From Doryteuthis pealeii (Eukaryota > Mollusca > Cephalopoda > Myopsida > Loliginidae): a stretch of 64,000 bases of DNA. The stretch lies in NCBI GenBank assembly GCA_023376005.1, contig CM042138.1:98416776-98480775 (forward strand), written 5' to 3'. Shown in pieces: positions 11,446 through 21,770 of this stretch. Position numbers and translations under genes: made by a program. How positions within the stretch are numbered: position 1 is the stretch's first letter; every line of letters begins with the position of its first letter. A model generated the notes under the pieces. It was given only the letters and a program-made list of their open reading frames with translations, made no database searches and was not told the DNA's origin.

Positions 11446-11876
11446 ATATTTTAATTCATCATTAAAATTAAGGTTGTGAGAAAGGGTTAAAAAAAAAAAA
11501 AAATGGATATATCTCTTTGATCTCTTAAGTGGGCTTAAATAGGTATATCTCTTTTATTTTGATATATAATTATTGGTTTACCTGAGAAAGATTGTCAATT
11601 GAATTCCATTTTTTTTTTTATATTATTGATTGATTTCAATGGAATGTTTTAATTACTGCAATTACTTTTGACAACTTTTTTTTTTTTTTTTTTTTTTGTG
11701 ATTTTCAGCAACCAATTTTTTTTTGTATGATAACAATTTTTATAACTTGGAAATAAATTTGGGAATAATCAAAATTAATTTCAAAATCCAGCAAAAGTCA
11801 TCCATGAAATGGAAATAATTGTTTGAACAAAAAGTAAGGACCTACATACATAAAATTATCTTTGAATTAAGTGGCA

Positions 11877-12034
11877 GCAGAAGAATTATTGTTGAAGTTT
11901 TAAAAGGTAATAAAGAATAATAGATAATGAAACAAATATGTAGAAAAATAATATTTATTAATCTATATATAGATATAGATAAGAGATTTATTTTTAACTT
12001 TTTAAATACCGGCAACACTGGATAGCACTGCTAG
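11877..12034 (+). mobile_element. Helitron-like element, family H1, 3' portion
   Basis: Shares the AAATATGTAGAAAAATAAT and TTTTTAACTTTTTAAAT blocks with copies at 48692 and 52270. It ends in ACACTGGATAGCACTG-CTAG followed by T, as Helitron 3' ends do. Confidence 0.7.
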
Positions 12035-12390
12035 TCTTTAATATATCTAATCTACTCTTAGAATAATTTACTTGTTTCTGCAACACACTCCATATATTGA
12101 TCAACTCAATGACCATGATCACTTAACAACATAGGTTCTTTTATAATGCACATAATATCTTCAAAACAATAATCCTAATTATCTTCTGCTTTGTCAGCTG
12201 GGGCTGTAGACTACACTGACAGCACCTCTGCAGAGGGATAAAACCCCTCTCTAATGGAGTGGCGATTCATAATGCCTGAGTACAGAATCATGGTAGCTGA
12301 ACAGTTTGTGAGCTCAATACTAAGTGATCCTGTGACATGCAACACTTCACCTTGGCCCTTACTTGGGCTAGACAAATTATTCGCTAACAA

Positions 12391-12392
<2 letters not shown>

Positions 12393-12427
<35 letters not shown>
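12393..12427. repeat. (TA)n microsatellite
   Basis: TA run inside SINE C. Confidence 0.95.
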
Positions 12428-12433
<6 letters not shown>

Positions 12434-12609
12434 ATTTCCGGTGAGATTTAAAAAAATGTAAACAAGCGTTCCACTGTAACGAAAAATCTTATTCAATGAA
12501 CATACGTGTGATCAGCTGCAATTAATCGGTAACTCAATTAATTCAGTGGATTTAACCCTGATGATTCTAGCGATGAAACTTGAGTAGGTTTCTATTGTAT
12601 CCATTTCTT

Positions 12610-12610
<1 letters not shown>
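12428..12610 (+). mobile_element. (TA)n-bounded unit with decayed hammerhead motif
   Basis: CTGATGA at 12558-12564, a weak two-pair stem II and GAAA at 12575-12578. Stem III can form (ACUU with AGGU, loop GAGU), but stem I next to the core does not pair. Confidence 0.5.

Positions 12611-12652
<42 letters not shown>
12611..12652. repeat. (TA)n microsatellite
   Basis: TA run followed by a short CACACGCACG stretch. Confidence 0.95.
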
Positions 12653-12656
<4 letters not shown>

Positions 12657-12670
12657 ACACGCACGCACAC

Positions 12671-12992
12671 AGGGATGCTGATAGCTTTTTAACTTCATGC
12701 ATCCTATTCATATTTGCATTGAATGAATCCACGGGAAAATTTATGGGTCCCAACAAAGTTTCTTTGTAGGGTTATTATTTATGATCTGGGGAAACAACTA
12801 AAGCCGTCTAACTCCTACATTTTAACCTATCCTGTGTAATTCATTTCTAAGAAACTATTGAAATGTATTCACAGTTAGCTTGAAATGGTGAGGGAAGAAA
12901 AAAGAAAAACACTGGTCCACATGGATACAATTTTACTGTGTCCTTTTAGATTTTTGTGAGTCAGGGATGCAGGATGTGTACCTATCATTATC
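12671..12992 (+). mobile_element. GATGCTGATAG MITE, full-length copy
   Basis: Ends CAGGGATGCTGATAGC and ...TATCATTATCTG. The flanks are symmetric: (TA)n then CA repeats on the left, TG repeats then (TA)n on the right, so the inverted symmetry extends into the microsatellites. Confidence 0.85.

Positions 12993-13054
<62 letters not shown>
12993..13054. repeat. (TG)n(TA)n microsatellite
   Basis: Compound dinucleotide repeat. Confidence 0.95.
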
Positions 13055-13056
<2 letters not shown>

Positions 13057-13642
13057 CAAAACAAGATTTGGCATTAAATAGATCATCAGGGTTGATATGC
13101 CATTAAACATAATAACCAATCAAATTATCTTTTTTTGCTTGACCATTTCCAATTGTTTCTTGCTTTGACCATGCAGCTTTCCTGGACATTCTTCTTGATA
13201 TGAGGGACCCTATTTGGAAACTACTCTCTGTTATACTCTACAACAGGAGTCCTCAACCTTTTAAGATGCATGGCCACAAAGTTTAACTAAGGAGGACCTG
13301 AGGTCGCTGTCTTAAAGGGACAGAAAAAAAAAACCCTGCTAAATTCACAACGTAGAAATCATAATTTATTGATGAGACATCTGATGTTGGTTGCCATCAC
13401 TAAAAAAAGGTTTAATTTCATGTTTGAATGAAGAGGTTAACAGGAACACACCAGACAAGTGATGATTTTACAGTTGTGAATGCAGTGTCCTCTAGTTAGG
13501 CTTCATTTTCAAGTTCACATAAAACATGCTCACTACTTCCTGGGTGTAAGGAATAAGGTTGGGAAATCATTCAGATGGAAGCATGGGATCCTCATAGATA
13601 TTGAGAATGTGTCAAACAAGAAACTTAAACTGCAAAAGATGT

Positions 13643-13893
13643 AAAGTAAGTCGTTGGGGTGGCCTAAAGTTGGTATCAGCCAATCAGCCAGGGAGTCTAT
13701 CCCTTTTCACTAGTGCTAGACCAAAGAGATTGATTTTTGGCATCTGAGGTGGAGCGCCACACCTTCCATCAGCTCCTTACTTTACAGCACAGATCCCTGT
13801 GCTACTCATACGCTGAGTTAGTGAGGCCAGTATTGAACTAGAAACCTTGTGGTTTCTAGCCGAGCGCTCTACTGACTGAGCTAACCCGGCTCT
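13643..13893 (-). mobile_element. SINE family A nested in the hAT element
   Basis: Complete head (AGCTCAGTCAGTAGAGCGC on the minus strand) and body. CAAAAGATGTA flanks it on both sides, an 11-bp target duplication typical of retroposition. Confidence 0.9.
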
Positions 13894-14349
13894 TTCAAAA
13901 GATGTAGTACCAGGTTTAGATGAAGTGGTTGACAGAAGGAACACATCAGATGAGCGATGATTTGACAGTTGCGAATGTAGCATACTCTTGACATGCTTAA
14001 TTTTGGAAAACACCTGTTCGCAGGTGTTATAGTGCCAAAACATGCTGGTTGTGGGTGATAAGGTTGGGGAATTATCTACCTGGGGAGCATTTGATTCTTA
14101 TAGAAATTAAGAATGTGTCAAGCAAAAAACCTGGACTCCAAATCTTCTGAATACTGAAGATCATTGAGTTCCATCTGTAGTTGTAATGGTACTTCTTCAC
14201 TGTCAACATTAAAAGGGTGCTGAACTGCAACATCATAGTAAGCGAATTTGGACCCCAGTCACTCACTAATTCCCTTGGGAAAGATATTAACCCCACATCA
14301 CCCCAGGTATGGGTTAAATAGTACCACTATTCTTCTATAAGGATGTAGG

Positions 14350-14562
14350 GCATCCCGTTGTGGTGTAATGGTTAGCAAACTTATATAGCAGATCGATTAC
14401 TAACTAAATAGTAAGTCCAATCCTCACTGGATGCCCCACACTTTTCAACCTTGTGTCACATCCTACTCATGGAGAATGGGTTGGGTAAATACCTACAATG
14501 TCGGATTTAGCATTAGATAACCTATGAAGGTTGATATGCCATTAAACAAAGAAGCCAAATCA
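14350..14562 (+). mobile_element. SINE family F, copy 1 (inside hAT)
   Basis: The head GTTGTGGTGTAATGGTTAGC is followed by the CTATTCTTCTATAAGGATG block and ends GGTTGATATGCCATTAAAC. The first part resembles a tRNA A box; the B box is weak. Confidence 0.75.
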
Positions 14563-15091
14563 AACCACCATCAAAAGGGGAAGAGAAAATTTTGAAAGTT
14601 TGGTGAAGGGCCACATGTGGCCTGTGGCCATGGGTTTCAGACCCCTGCTCTACAATAACACAAATTCTCAATAAGATTTTTCAGTTTCTACTTTGTCTTT
14701 TGTCTATGCATTTTAATCAAATGTTACTGTCACTGTCACTAATGGAAATATCCCTTTTCTCTTATTGAATTTCATATTGACTTCTCTTCTTTGTGTCTTT
14801 TTAATTCTTTTTATCTTTGTTGATTCACATTTCTTCTTATTCTCCTTTTTCATCAGCTTTTAGTTGTATGACACAGATTCATTTCTAACAACAATTCTCT
14901 ACATGCTTTCTCTCTTTTCTCTTTAGGGGGGGGGGGGTTAATGTGCTGAGATTCTTTTGTTGATGTTCTTGGTTCTCTAAAAATAGCTTTTTGGAGTTGT
15001 GAACCTTCACCTTTTTAAGTGTGTGTTTATTTCACCTTTTTGACATGGACAGGAAGTAAAACACTTGTTTCAAACCAGTTGTAAAAAAAGT

Positions 15092-15343
15092 AAGGTCGTT
15101 GGGGTGGCCTAAAGTTGGTATCAGCCAGAAAGCGAAGGAGTCTATCTCCTTTTCACTAGCGCTAGACCAAGGAGATTGTTTTTTGGTATTTGAGGTGGAG
15201 CACCACACCTACCTTCAGCTCATCACTTTACTGCACAGATCCCTATACTACTCATATGCTAGGTTGGAGAGGGCCAGTATCGAACCAGAAACCTTGTGGT
15301 TCTGAGTCGGACACTCTACCGACCGAGCTAAACTGGCCCTCTT
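15092..15343 (-). mobile_element. SINE family A
   Basis: Full-length reverse copy; on the minus strand the head reads TTTAGCTCGGTCGGTAGAG and the B-box region GGTTCGATACTGGCCC. Confidence 0.9.
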
Positions 15344-15344
15344 T

Positions 15345-15485
15345 TTAAAAATTGACCTAGAGGTCAGTTTTTAAGATGAGTGTAACTGGTTTGAATTCAA
15401 AGTTTTTCTTCTCTAGACTGGTTGCATCTACTAAAGCTAAATAACCTACCCTACTATTTACCAATAGCTGGGAAAGAACAGATGG
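15345..15485 (-). mobile_element. SINE family D, 3' part
   Basis: Reverse copy of the TTGAATTCAAAGTTTTTCTT to ACTATTTACCAATAGCTGGG body; the tRNA-like head is absent. Confidence 0.75.
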
Positions 15486-15606
15486 ATTTATACCTTTCTT
15501 ACCTTTTGAAGTAGTGTTTGGTAACTTTTATAATGTTGGCATAATTCTGGGTATTGCAACATTTGTATCAATAATAGGGAAGTGTCCTGCTTCTCTAAAC
15601 CTTTGT

Positions 15607-15965
15607 CTGCCTTGTTGGTGGGGCTTAAGATACACTGACTGTATCCCTTGCAGAGGGGTAACCCTCCGCCCCCCCAAAAAAAAAATTTGGGTCTTGGATA
15701 TGGCACTAAACTGCATCTGGTGGTTAGGCTCCAGCTCTGGGGAGTGTGGAGTAATCCTTCATTGCCATTACTCCCAGCCAAAGTGGTAGTACCTGTTAGG
15801 GTACCATCTATGTGTCAAATAGAATTGTTTGCAAATTATTTGTATTAGGAATACTTGATATAGCCATGGGCAAAAAAATTAAACTATGCACTAAAAGTAA
15901 ATATGAACATATAATTCCCTAACCTCTAGGCATAAAATAACCTCAGATGAGTTGACATCAGTAGT
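15607..15965 (+). mobile_element. SINE family B
   Basis: Head TGCCTTGTTGGTGGGGCTTA with the CCTTGCAGAGGGGTAA motif, full body, and a tail truncated at GATGAGTTGACAT. Confidence 0.85.
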
Positions 15966-15989
15966 CAGCAGATATTTGAAGAGATGCTA

Positions 15990-16190
15990 TCATCATCAAG
16001 TCATACTGATAGCACAGATTCCCTTGACTCTATCTCTATAGGTCTTCTACACGGCACTCAGTGTCTGCACAGAGCTGATGGATGTAAGCTTTTGCTGGTC
16101 AGCCAACACTAGTGTGTCCACTGGAAGATGTTGCTTATAAGTCTCTCTGCTTCTCGAGCAGTGCCTGGCATCTCTTATTTGCCTTTTTTT
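15990..16190 (-). mobile_element. LINE fragment, 3' end
   Basis: The reverse complement matches the extreme 3' coding part of the LINE at 49600 and 58315 (GCTGACCAGCAAAAGCTTAC and CAGCTCTGTGCAGACACTG). Confidence 0.7.
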
Positions 16191-16199
16191 TGGATTTTA

Positions 16200-16328
16200 A
16201 ACAGATCTATTTGATCCATTGATAGGATCCTAAGTTACTACCACTGTGGGTCAGAATGGATTTTCCCAGAGTTTTAGAATTGGAGCCTCACCACCAAATA
16301 CAGGTCAGTGTCATACCCAAGACTCTAA
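16200..16328 (-). mobile_element. SINE family B, partial
   Basis: Reverse copy of the central body only. Confidence 0.7.
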
Positions 16329-16611
16329 GACTATATTTCTGCCAACATTTCAACTGCTGTTAAATTTATGCACAATATTTATTTCAATTTAAAAATCATA
16401 CTTTCAGTTTATAAAGAGCATTTATATCAAATGTATTACAAAAAACAGCCACAACCAAAGATATATATCTCCATCCATAAATAATACTTACCTGGATATG
16501 TTATCTTCCACTAGTTTCCCTCTTCAAAGTTCTCTTCTCCACATTTATTTTAACTTATGTTGAAGAATTTCATTTGATATATTAAATGGCTCATTGGAGC
16601 TCTTATTTCAA

Positions 16612-16900
16612 CCACCCTGTTGGCAGGGTTAAGGATATGGTGACTATATCCCCAGCAGAGGGATAAGCCCCACCCCAAGATATGTTCTGGATATGACACT
16701 AAACTGCATCTGGTGGTGAGACTCCCATTCTGACCTAGAGTGGTAGTACCTATTAGAGTCTCATCTATGGGTGAAATAATACTTTTTGAAAAATTTTAAA
16801 ATTGGATAGGAATGTGGGAAAACATTTTGCTATGAGTAAACAAATCATTATAGATACATTTTTAAACAGTGCACATACAAATAAATAAGATGAGAGGTAA
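16612..16900 (+). mobile_element. SINE family B, partial tail
   Basis: Head CCACCCTGTTGGCAGGGTTA, shortened body with CATCTGGTGGTGAGACTCCC, tail region diverged. Confidence 0.8.
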
Positions 16901-17227
16901 TTAATCTCCTTGTTTTTGTTGTTTACACAATGTATATTCCCTGTCTTTCTTCAGGTGTTACATGCACTTTCATAAGCAGACGCTGCTATTCAGGTCTCTG
17001 CTTGTTATTTATTTATTTATTCTTTTATCTCTTTATTATTATGACAACCACTTTATTTCTTTAGTCTTTCTTCAACAATCTCAATACAACAATGAGTATC
17101 AAACAGAAAGAGGAAGGAAGAGAAATGCTAAAAGATTTCAGCCACTGCTTTCTCCAGTTTTCGTTAGGTGTAATGTATACCTTTGAAAGGAAAGAGGCTT
17201 TTAGTTTCATTATATTTTTTTTATAGT

Positions 17228-17515
17228 AGCATAACTGTTAGCATGTAGAAATGGATACAGCTACCTGAATTAAAATCCTGAATGAGGCTGTTTACATTTC
17301 ATATAGCACTTGATAATACCCTTGGAAAAGTATGAATCCTGTTATATTCCCTCCAGTTATGCGTAAATAGTAGGACAGAATGGGCTCTTTAAACTTGGTA
17401 TGGCAATCAGTCTAGGGGAAGGAAAACTCTGAATTCAAACCTGTTAAATTGTTTAAAAAATTGACCTTGTGTCACATCCTGCTTGTGTGGACGGGTTGGT
17501 AAATACATATTCCAC
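17228..17515 (+). mobile_element. SINE family D
   Basis: Diverged head, intact body (GGGGAAGGAAAACTCTGAAT) and 3' end GGGTTGGTAAATACATA. Confidence 0.8.
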
Positions 17516-17907
17516 CACAAAGAAGGTTGGAGAATGTACTGGTCAAAATATGTGGACACTGAAAAAAAACAAGGAGGAATACAATTGTTTGAATGATTTT
17601 TGGAATGTCTATCTGCTGATATATTGTTCTGTTTCTATGCAACGGTATTATTGAATCCATAAACGTATTGTCAATTTTGATTTGATTATTTGCTAAAGAG
17701 TTTTATCTGCTCTATTTAAAACCAGTGTCCTGGATATGACATTAAAGTGCATCTGGTGGTTAGGCTCTAGTTCTGGAACTCTGTAGAGTATGGAGTACCC
17801 CTTCATTCCCATTACTCCCAGGTTCATGTACCTGTTAAGATCCAATCTATGGGTTAAATAGATCTGTTTGAAAATTATTTGTATTAGATAAGAATGCTTC
17901 ATACGAT

Positions 17908-18165
17908 AGTCAAGTCTGCTGAATGGCCAATTGTCAGTATCAGCTGAACAGCGAGGAAGTCTATCCCATTTTTGCTAGCACTAGACCAGGGAGATTGTTT
18001 TTTGTTGAGGTGGAACACCAAACCTATGATCAGCTCCCAGATTCTTTACTAAACAAATCAAATTACTCGAGCTGTGCTACTCATGTTCTGAGTTGGCGAT
18101 GGCTGGTATTAAAACCAGAACCTTGTGATTCCTAGGTGGATGCTCTACTGAATGAGCTAAACTGG
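17908..18165 (-). mobile_element. SINE family A, diverged
   Basis: On the minus strand, TAGCTCATTCAGTAGAGC and the CTAGTGCTAGCAAAAATGGG block are recognisable. Confidence 0.8.
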
Positions 18166-18285
18166 AATTGTGTGTAAATTATTTATAATAATAATTATGT
18201 ATATGTTATTAGTATAGTATTAGATAGGAACACTAAAAACCATACAACTGTGTGCAAATTATTTGTATTTAGATATCATCTAATA

Positions 18286-18467
18286 GTTATTTCCTATAAG
18301 TCTAACATAAACAAAGGGAAACCACTCTTGACTGATAAATTATTTATTTATTTTCCCATTAAACTAACCCTAACCCCGTCTTCTTTTTTCCTTGAAAGAT
18401 CAATAAATAAATAATTTATCAGTCATGAGTGGTCCCCTTTGTTTATGTTAGACTTATAGGAAATAAC
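18286..18467. mobile_element. Fold-back element, 66-bp arms, telomere-like loop
   Basis: The arms 18286-18352 and 18402-18467 are near-perfect reverse complements. The loop holds CTAACCCTAACCCC (18364-18377). Confidence 0.85.
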
Positions 18468-18684
18468 CCATATGACTGTTAAAAAAAAACACTTAAGAAA
18501 CAACTATACAAAAAATTTAAATGAACATGATTCCCTAACTTCTAGGCATAAAATAATCCCAGATGGGTTGACATGCCATTAAAATCAATCAAATCAATCA
18601 ATCCTGTATTCAAAATAGATATTTTTTTTTTTACATCATATGCTTTCTTATATGATTATCATATGACTTATGCATTCAATCATG

Positions 18685-18885
18685 GAGTCCCTGTGGTGTA
18701 GTGGCTAATGTGCAAAACTGTGACCACATAGTAAGCAAATTCAAACTCCAGTCACGCTATTATGTTCATTTTTGGACTATTACTCTTGGGAAAGGTATGA
18801 ACCCTCTTATTCCTCCAACCAAATGTTAAATAGTATCACAAGGCTTTGGTATTAAATAACCCAACTAGTCAGAAATTAATAACTA
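18685..18885 (+). mobile_element. SINE family F
   Basis: Head CCCTGTGGTGTAGTGGCTAA and the CTTGGGAAAGGTATGAACCC block; the tail ends early. Confidence 0.75.
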
Positions 18886-19197
18886 GTTGAAAACCTGCCC
18901 TACAAACAGGATTTTACATTCTATAAAATGACAACAAATTTTCCCCTTCCATTTCTTATTGCAGTAATAAACACAGGCATAACACTAAACTATGTCTTTC
19001 TGATGACTTCTAAGTTCATAAATGTCATCAAAAGGTTAATGTTTATAGCCACCTTGTGGCTATTGCTTGTATTGAAAATGTAAACACTACACAATTTAAA
19101 AAAATGTTTTTACTTTTTGGTGACACCCCCCCCATTTTAAAAATAATTTTGGTTTGTAGTGAGAAAGATTTTCACTTGGATCTACTATGTAAGTCGT

Positions 19198-19432
19198 AAA
19201 GTCGGTGTGGTGGCCTTTCGTCAGTATCAGCTAAACAGCAAGGAAATCTATCTCCTTTTTGCTAATGCTAGACCAAGGAGATTGTTGTTTTCTTCTGAGG
19301 TTAAGTGCTACATCTATCATCAGCTCCCTGATTCTTTACTGCATGGATCAGATTACCCAAACTGTTCTACTGATGTGCTGAGTTGGCGAGGTTTAACAAA
19401 AAGATAAAGATTTGATTGAGCTAACCTGATTA
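19198..19432 (-). mobile_element. SINE family A, head damaged
   Basis: Body blocks are present in reverse (TCAGTATCAGCTAAACAGCA and GCTAATGCTAGACCAAGGAG); the tRNA-like head is eroded. Confidence 0.75.
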
Positions 19433-19870
19433 ATACAAAGTGATGAGGCAGTTTAATATTATATTTACATTGTAAATTGAACCACTTCCTAAAAACTTAG
19501 AAAATTATAGTGAGATGAACTGTTACAAGGATAAGTCTATTAAAGGAATATTCATTAAATAACTCATCCTGTCAGCTGGGGCTGTAAAATACACTGATAT
19601 CTGTTGAGGGGTAAGAAACCACCAACTGGGTACTAAGTGGTCCCATGACATGCAACACTCCACTTTGGCTCTTACTTGGGCTAGATGGGCAGCTGAAGAG
19701 GCCCCATCCGATCAATTGACTAGTCGTGATTATTCTGACCATATTCTTCAAAATGCTCTTATAGCAAACATCCACCCTTTTTATCATGTAGGTGCTAGAC
19801 GGCGGTGGCTGAGGGTCAACCACCAGTATTTATTAATACACATGAAGTTAATGAAAATTATTTCTTTTGG

Positions 19871-20160
19871 GGAAGCTAGCTAGTGTAGTGGTTAGAACGT
19901 CCGCCTGTCAGCCAGGGTTCGAATCACGCACAAAGCACTACCCTGTCTATAGCTCTGCTGATGAGGCCTAATGGGCTGAAATGTACATACAGAGATGACT
20001 TTTTCTCGATTTTGTTTACGCTTTACATTTAAACCGATATGCACGCCTAATTCATTTAGTTATAATTAATTAATTAACAAAAATTAGGTATGACTTTAAT
20101 TAAGCAGATAATCTCCCACAAATTGTCGGCCTTTGCCATTTCAAACACATTGTTTGACTA
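19871..20160 (+). mobile_element. tRNA-Asp-like head followed by hammerhead ribozyme unit
   Basis: The head at 19875-19925 has an A-box-like TAGTGTAGTGGTTAGAACG, an anticodon-arm-like CCGCCTGTCAGCC (GTC in the loop) and a B box GGTTCGAATC. An intact hammerhead motif follows 27 bp later, then AT-rich sequence up to the (TA)n at 20165. The combination suggests a SINE-like retroposon carrying a ribozyme. I know of no exact precedent in this form. Confidence 0.65.
19953..19994 (+). ncRNA. Hammerhead ribozyme motif, apparently intact
   Basis: Core CTGATGA at 19958-19964 and GAAA at 19978-19981. Stem I pairs CTCTG (19953-19957) with CAGAG (19990-19994). Stem II pairs GGCC (19965-19968) with GGCT (19974-19977). 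Stem III is A-U, U-A, G-C (19981-19983 with 19986-19988). The predicted cut follows AUA at 19989. Confidence 0.8.
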
Positions 20161-20164
20161 CTTC

Positions 20165-20210
20165 ATATATATATATATTATATATATATATAATATATAT
20201 ATATATATAA
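20165..20210. repeat. (TA)n microsatellite
   Basis: TA run with TTA/AAT register breaks. Confidence 0.9.
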
Positions 20211-20299
20211 CAAAAAAACAAGATTTGGCATTGATAGGGTTGATATGCCATTAAATGACACTACTTAAAAAAAATATATTCGATTTACTAATATGCTAT

Positions 20300-20550
20300 A
20301 TTGGTAGGGCTTAGAATATGTTGACTGTATCCCCTGTAACGGGGTAATGTCACTCTAATAGCAGATGATTGTTGTATATATATAGTCTGTTGCCAATTCA
20401 CTTTCTTCCTCTTTTGCCAAAGAATTCCTTCAACCAAACGAAACAGCCCAAGAAGGATCCATAGATAAGACACCCCCACAAAGGGGTATTATGGATATGA
20501 GACTAAATTGCATCTGATAGGTTCCAGTTTTGGAGATCTGGGTAGTGTGA
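20300..20550 (+). mobile_element. SINE family B, partial with internal insertion
   Basis: Head GCTATATTGGTAGGGCTTAG, about 120 bp of unrelated sequence (20350-20470), then the CATCTGATAGGTTCCAGTTT block. Confidence 0.65.
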
Positions 20551-21127
20551 CATTTATCAATATTCAAATATTACTAAATTTAAAAAAAAAACAAAACTTT
20601 TTTTTTCTGACTGGATAGTTAACATAAAAATATATTAAGATACAAAGTGTGTCTAAATTTGTTATCTTTATAAAGTTATCAGGTCGATGTATCATTGGAT
20701 ATTGGGGAGGTGGTGCTGGAGCCAGGTGAGGCCTAATGACTATTGCATTAAAAATGGTTTTATTTGGAAGCTAGTTTTTTTTTTTTTTTTAAAGTGACTT
20801 GAAAATTGTTTTTGCATTCATAGGAATTTTGTGTGATTTGAGGATAGATTTTAAAAAGATTTATTTTATTTATTATTTTGTTTTTAGTACATTCAAAGGT
20901 AATAAATTGACAAAAGTTCACACAGTTTTTTTCTCTATTGATTTCTATTACAATACACTTGGCATTCAATTCATGACTGACCTTTGTTCCTATTGACAAA
21001 ACAGAAAAAAAAATTGTGACGTGTGGTGGTATTTAAAAAAAAAAAAATATAAATAATATACTATATAAAAAGTACTTAGATTTTAATACATCAATTTTTA
21101 AAGCATTCTATTTATTGATTGATTTTA

Positions 21128-21215
21128 ACGGCATGTCAACCTGTCTAAAGTGATTTTATACTTAGATTCTAAATATGAAATCACCTTAGACTGGTTGACA
21201 TGCCGTTAGAAGTGA
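21128..21215. repeat. Palindrome of two SINE-tail motifs
   Basis: GGCATGTCAACCTGTCTAAA and the reverse-oriented TTAGACTGGTTGACATGCCG face each other around a short AT-rich centre. Confidence 0.85.
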
Positions 21216-21289
21216 GAGAATTGCATTCATTGTAAATTTATATTGATATTTTTTGTGTAGTTGTTTCTTAAGAGTTTTTTGCTCACTGT

Positions 21290-21770
21290 TATATGATATC
21301 AAGTATTCCTATCTAATGCTAATAATATGGTTTCAAGTAATTATTTCTATTTGATAATAATGATTATTTCTATTTGATAATAATCACTGTTTGCACAAGT
21401 AACTTGGTTTCAAGTAACTAATAATAATACTCCTTACTAACAATTATAGTTTCAAGTAACTATTCTTAATACAAATAATTTACAGTTATATAGCAACAAG
21501 TATTCCTATCTATACAAATAATTTGCACACAGTTGTATGGTTTCAAGTAACTAATAATAATACTCCTTACTAAACAATTATAGTTTCAAGTAACTATTCT
21601 TAATACAAATAATTTACAGTTATATAGCAGCAAGTATTCCTATCTAATACAAATAATTTGCACACAGTTGTATGGTTTCAAGTAACTAATAATAATACTC
21701 CTTACTAAACAATTATAGTTTCACATAACTATTCTTAATACCAAAAAATACTTATGTGGCATCAAGTTGT
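21290..21770 (-). repeat. Tandem array of SINE-tail units, about 133-136 bp
   Basis: Two full units and partial ones built from CAAGTATTCCTATCTAATAC and GGTTTCAAGTAACTAATAAT blocks, which are the family B 3' region in reverse. Confidence 0.85.

Larger units (their letters stand above)
12192..13112 (+). mobile_element. SINE family C with two nested insertions in its (TA)n
   Basis: The left part begins TGTCAGCTGGGGCTGTAGAC and runs to CTAACAAATCATATA at 12395. The right part resumes AACAAGATTTGGCATTAAAT at 13060 and ends GGTTGATATGCCATTAAAC. In other family C copies these two parts meet at a TA tract. Here the tract holds a ribozyme-like unit and a MITE. Confidence 0.8.
13244..14647 (-). mobile_element. 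hAT transposon remnant with 8-bp target duplication
   Basis: The ends CAGGAGTCC (13244) and the reverse complement of CAGGGGTCT (to 14647) are hAT-type. CTCTACAA is duplicated at 13236-13243 and 14648-14655. On the minus strand 13895-14043 reads FWHYNTCEQVFSKIKHVKS, like the C-terminal dimerisation domain of hAT transposases. Two diverged copies of that region (about 13395-13630 and 13905-14160) lie in tandem. SINEs A and F are nested inside. No intact transposase remains. Confidence 0.85.
17718..18600 (+). mobile_element. SINE family B, interrupted by SINE A and a hairpin element
   Basis: Body 17718-17905, then a family A copy, then the tail from about 18165 to GGTTGACATGCCATTAAAAT at 18568. 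A 182-bp fold-back sits inside the tail at 18286-18467. Confidence 0.75.
19567..20255 (+). mobile_element. SINE family C, interrupted by tRNA-like/hammerhead element
   Basis: Left part CCTGTCAGCTGGGGCTGTAA to AAAATTATTTCTTTTGG at 19870. The right part resumes after the TA tract with AACAAGATTTGGCATTGATA and GGTTGATATGCCATTAAAT. The intervening 19871-20160 belongs to another element. Confidence 0.8.

Noticed and set aside
13643..13893. tRNA gene candidates from A and B boxes in family A
   Set aside because: Ten dispersed copies with the same non-tRNA body and target duplications; these are SINEs, not tRNA genes.
15514..15789. Overlapping 60-97-residue frames on both strands
   Set aside because: They fall on SINE family B and match no protein.
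16488..16499. ATACTTACCTGG, identical to the first 12 bases of U1 snRNA
   Set aside because: The following bases do not match U1. The same 12-mer is the complement of a strong splice donor, so chance or a cryptic minus-strand donor is more likely.
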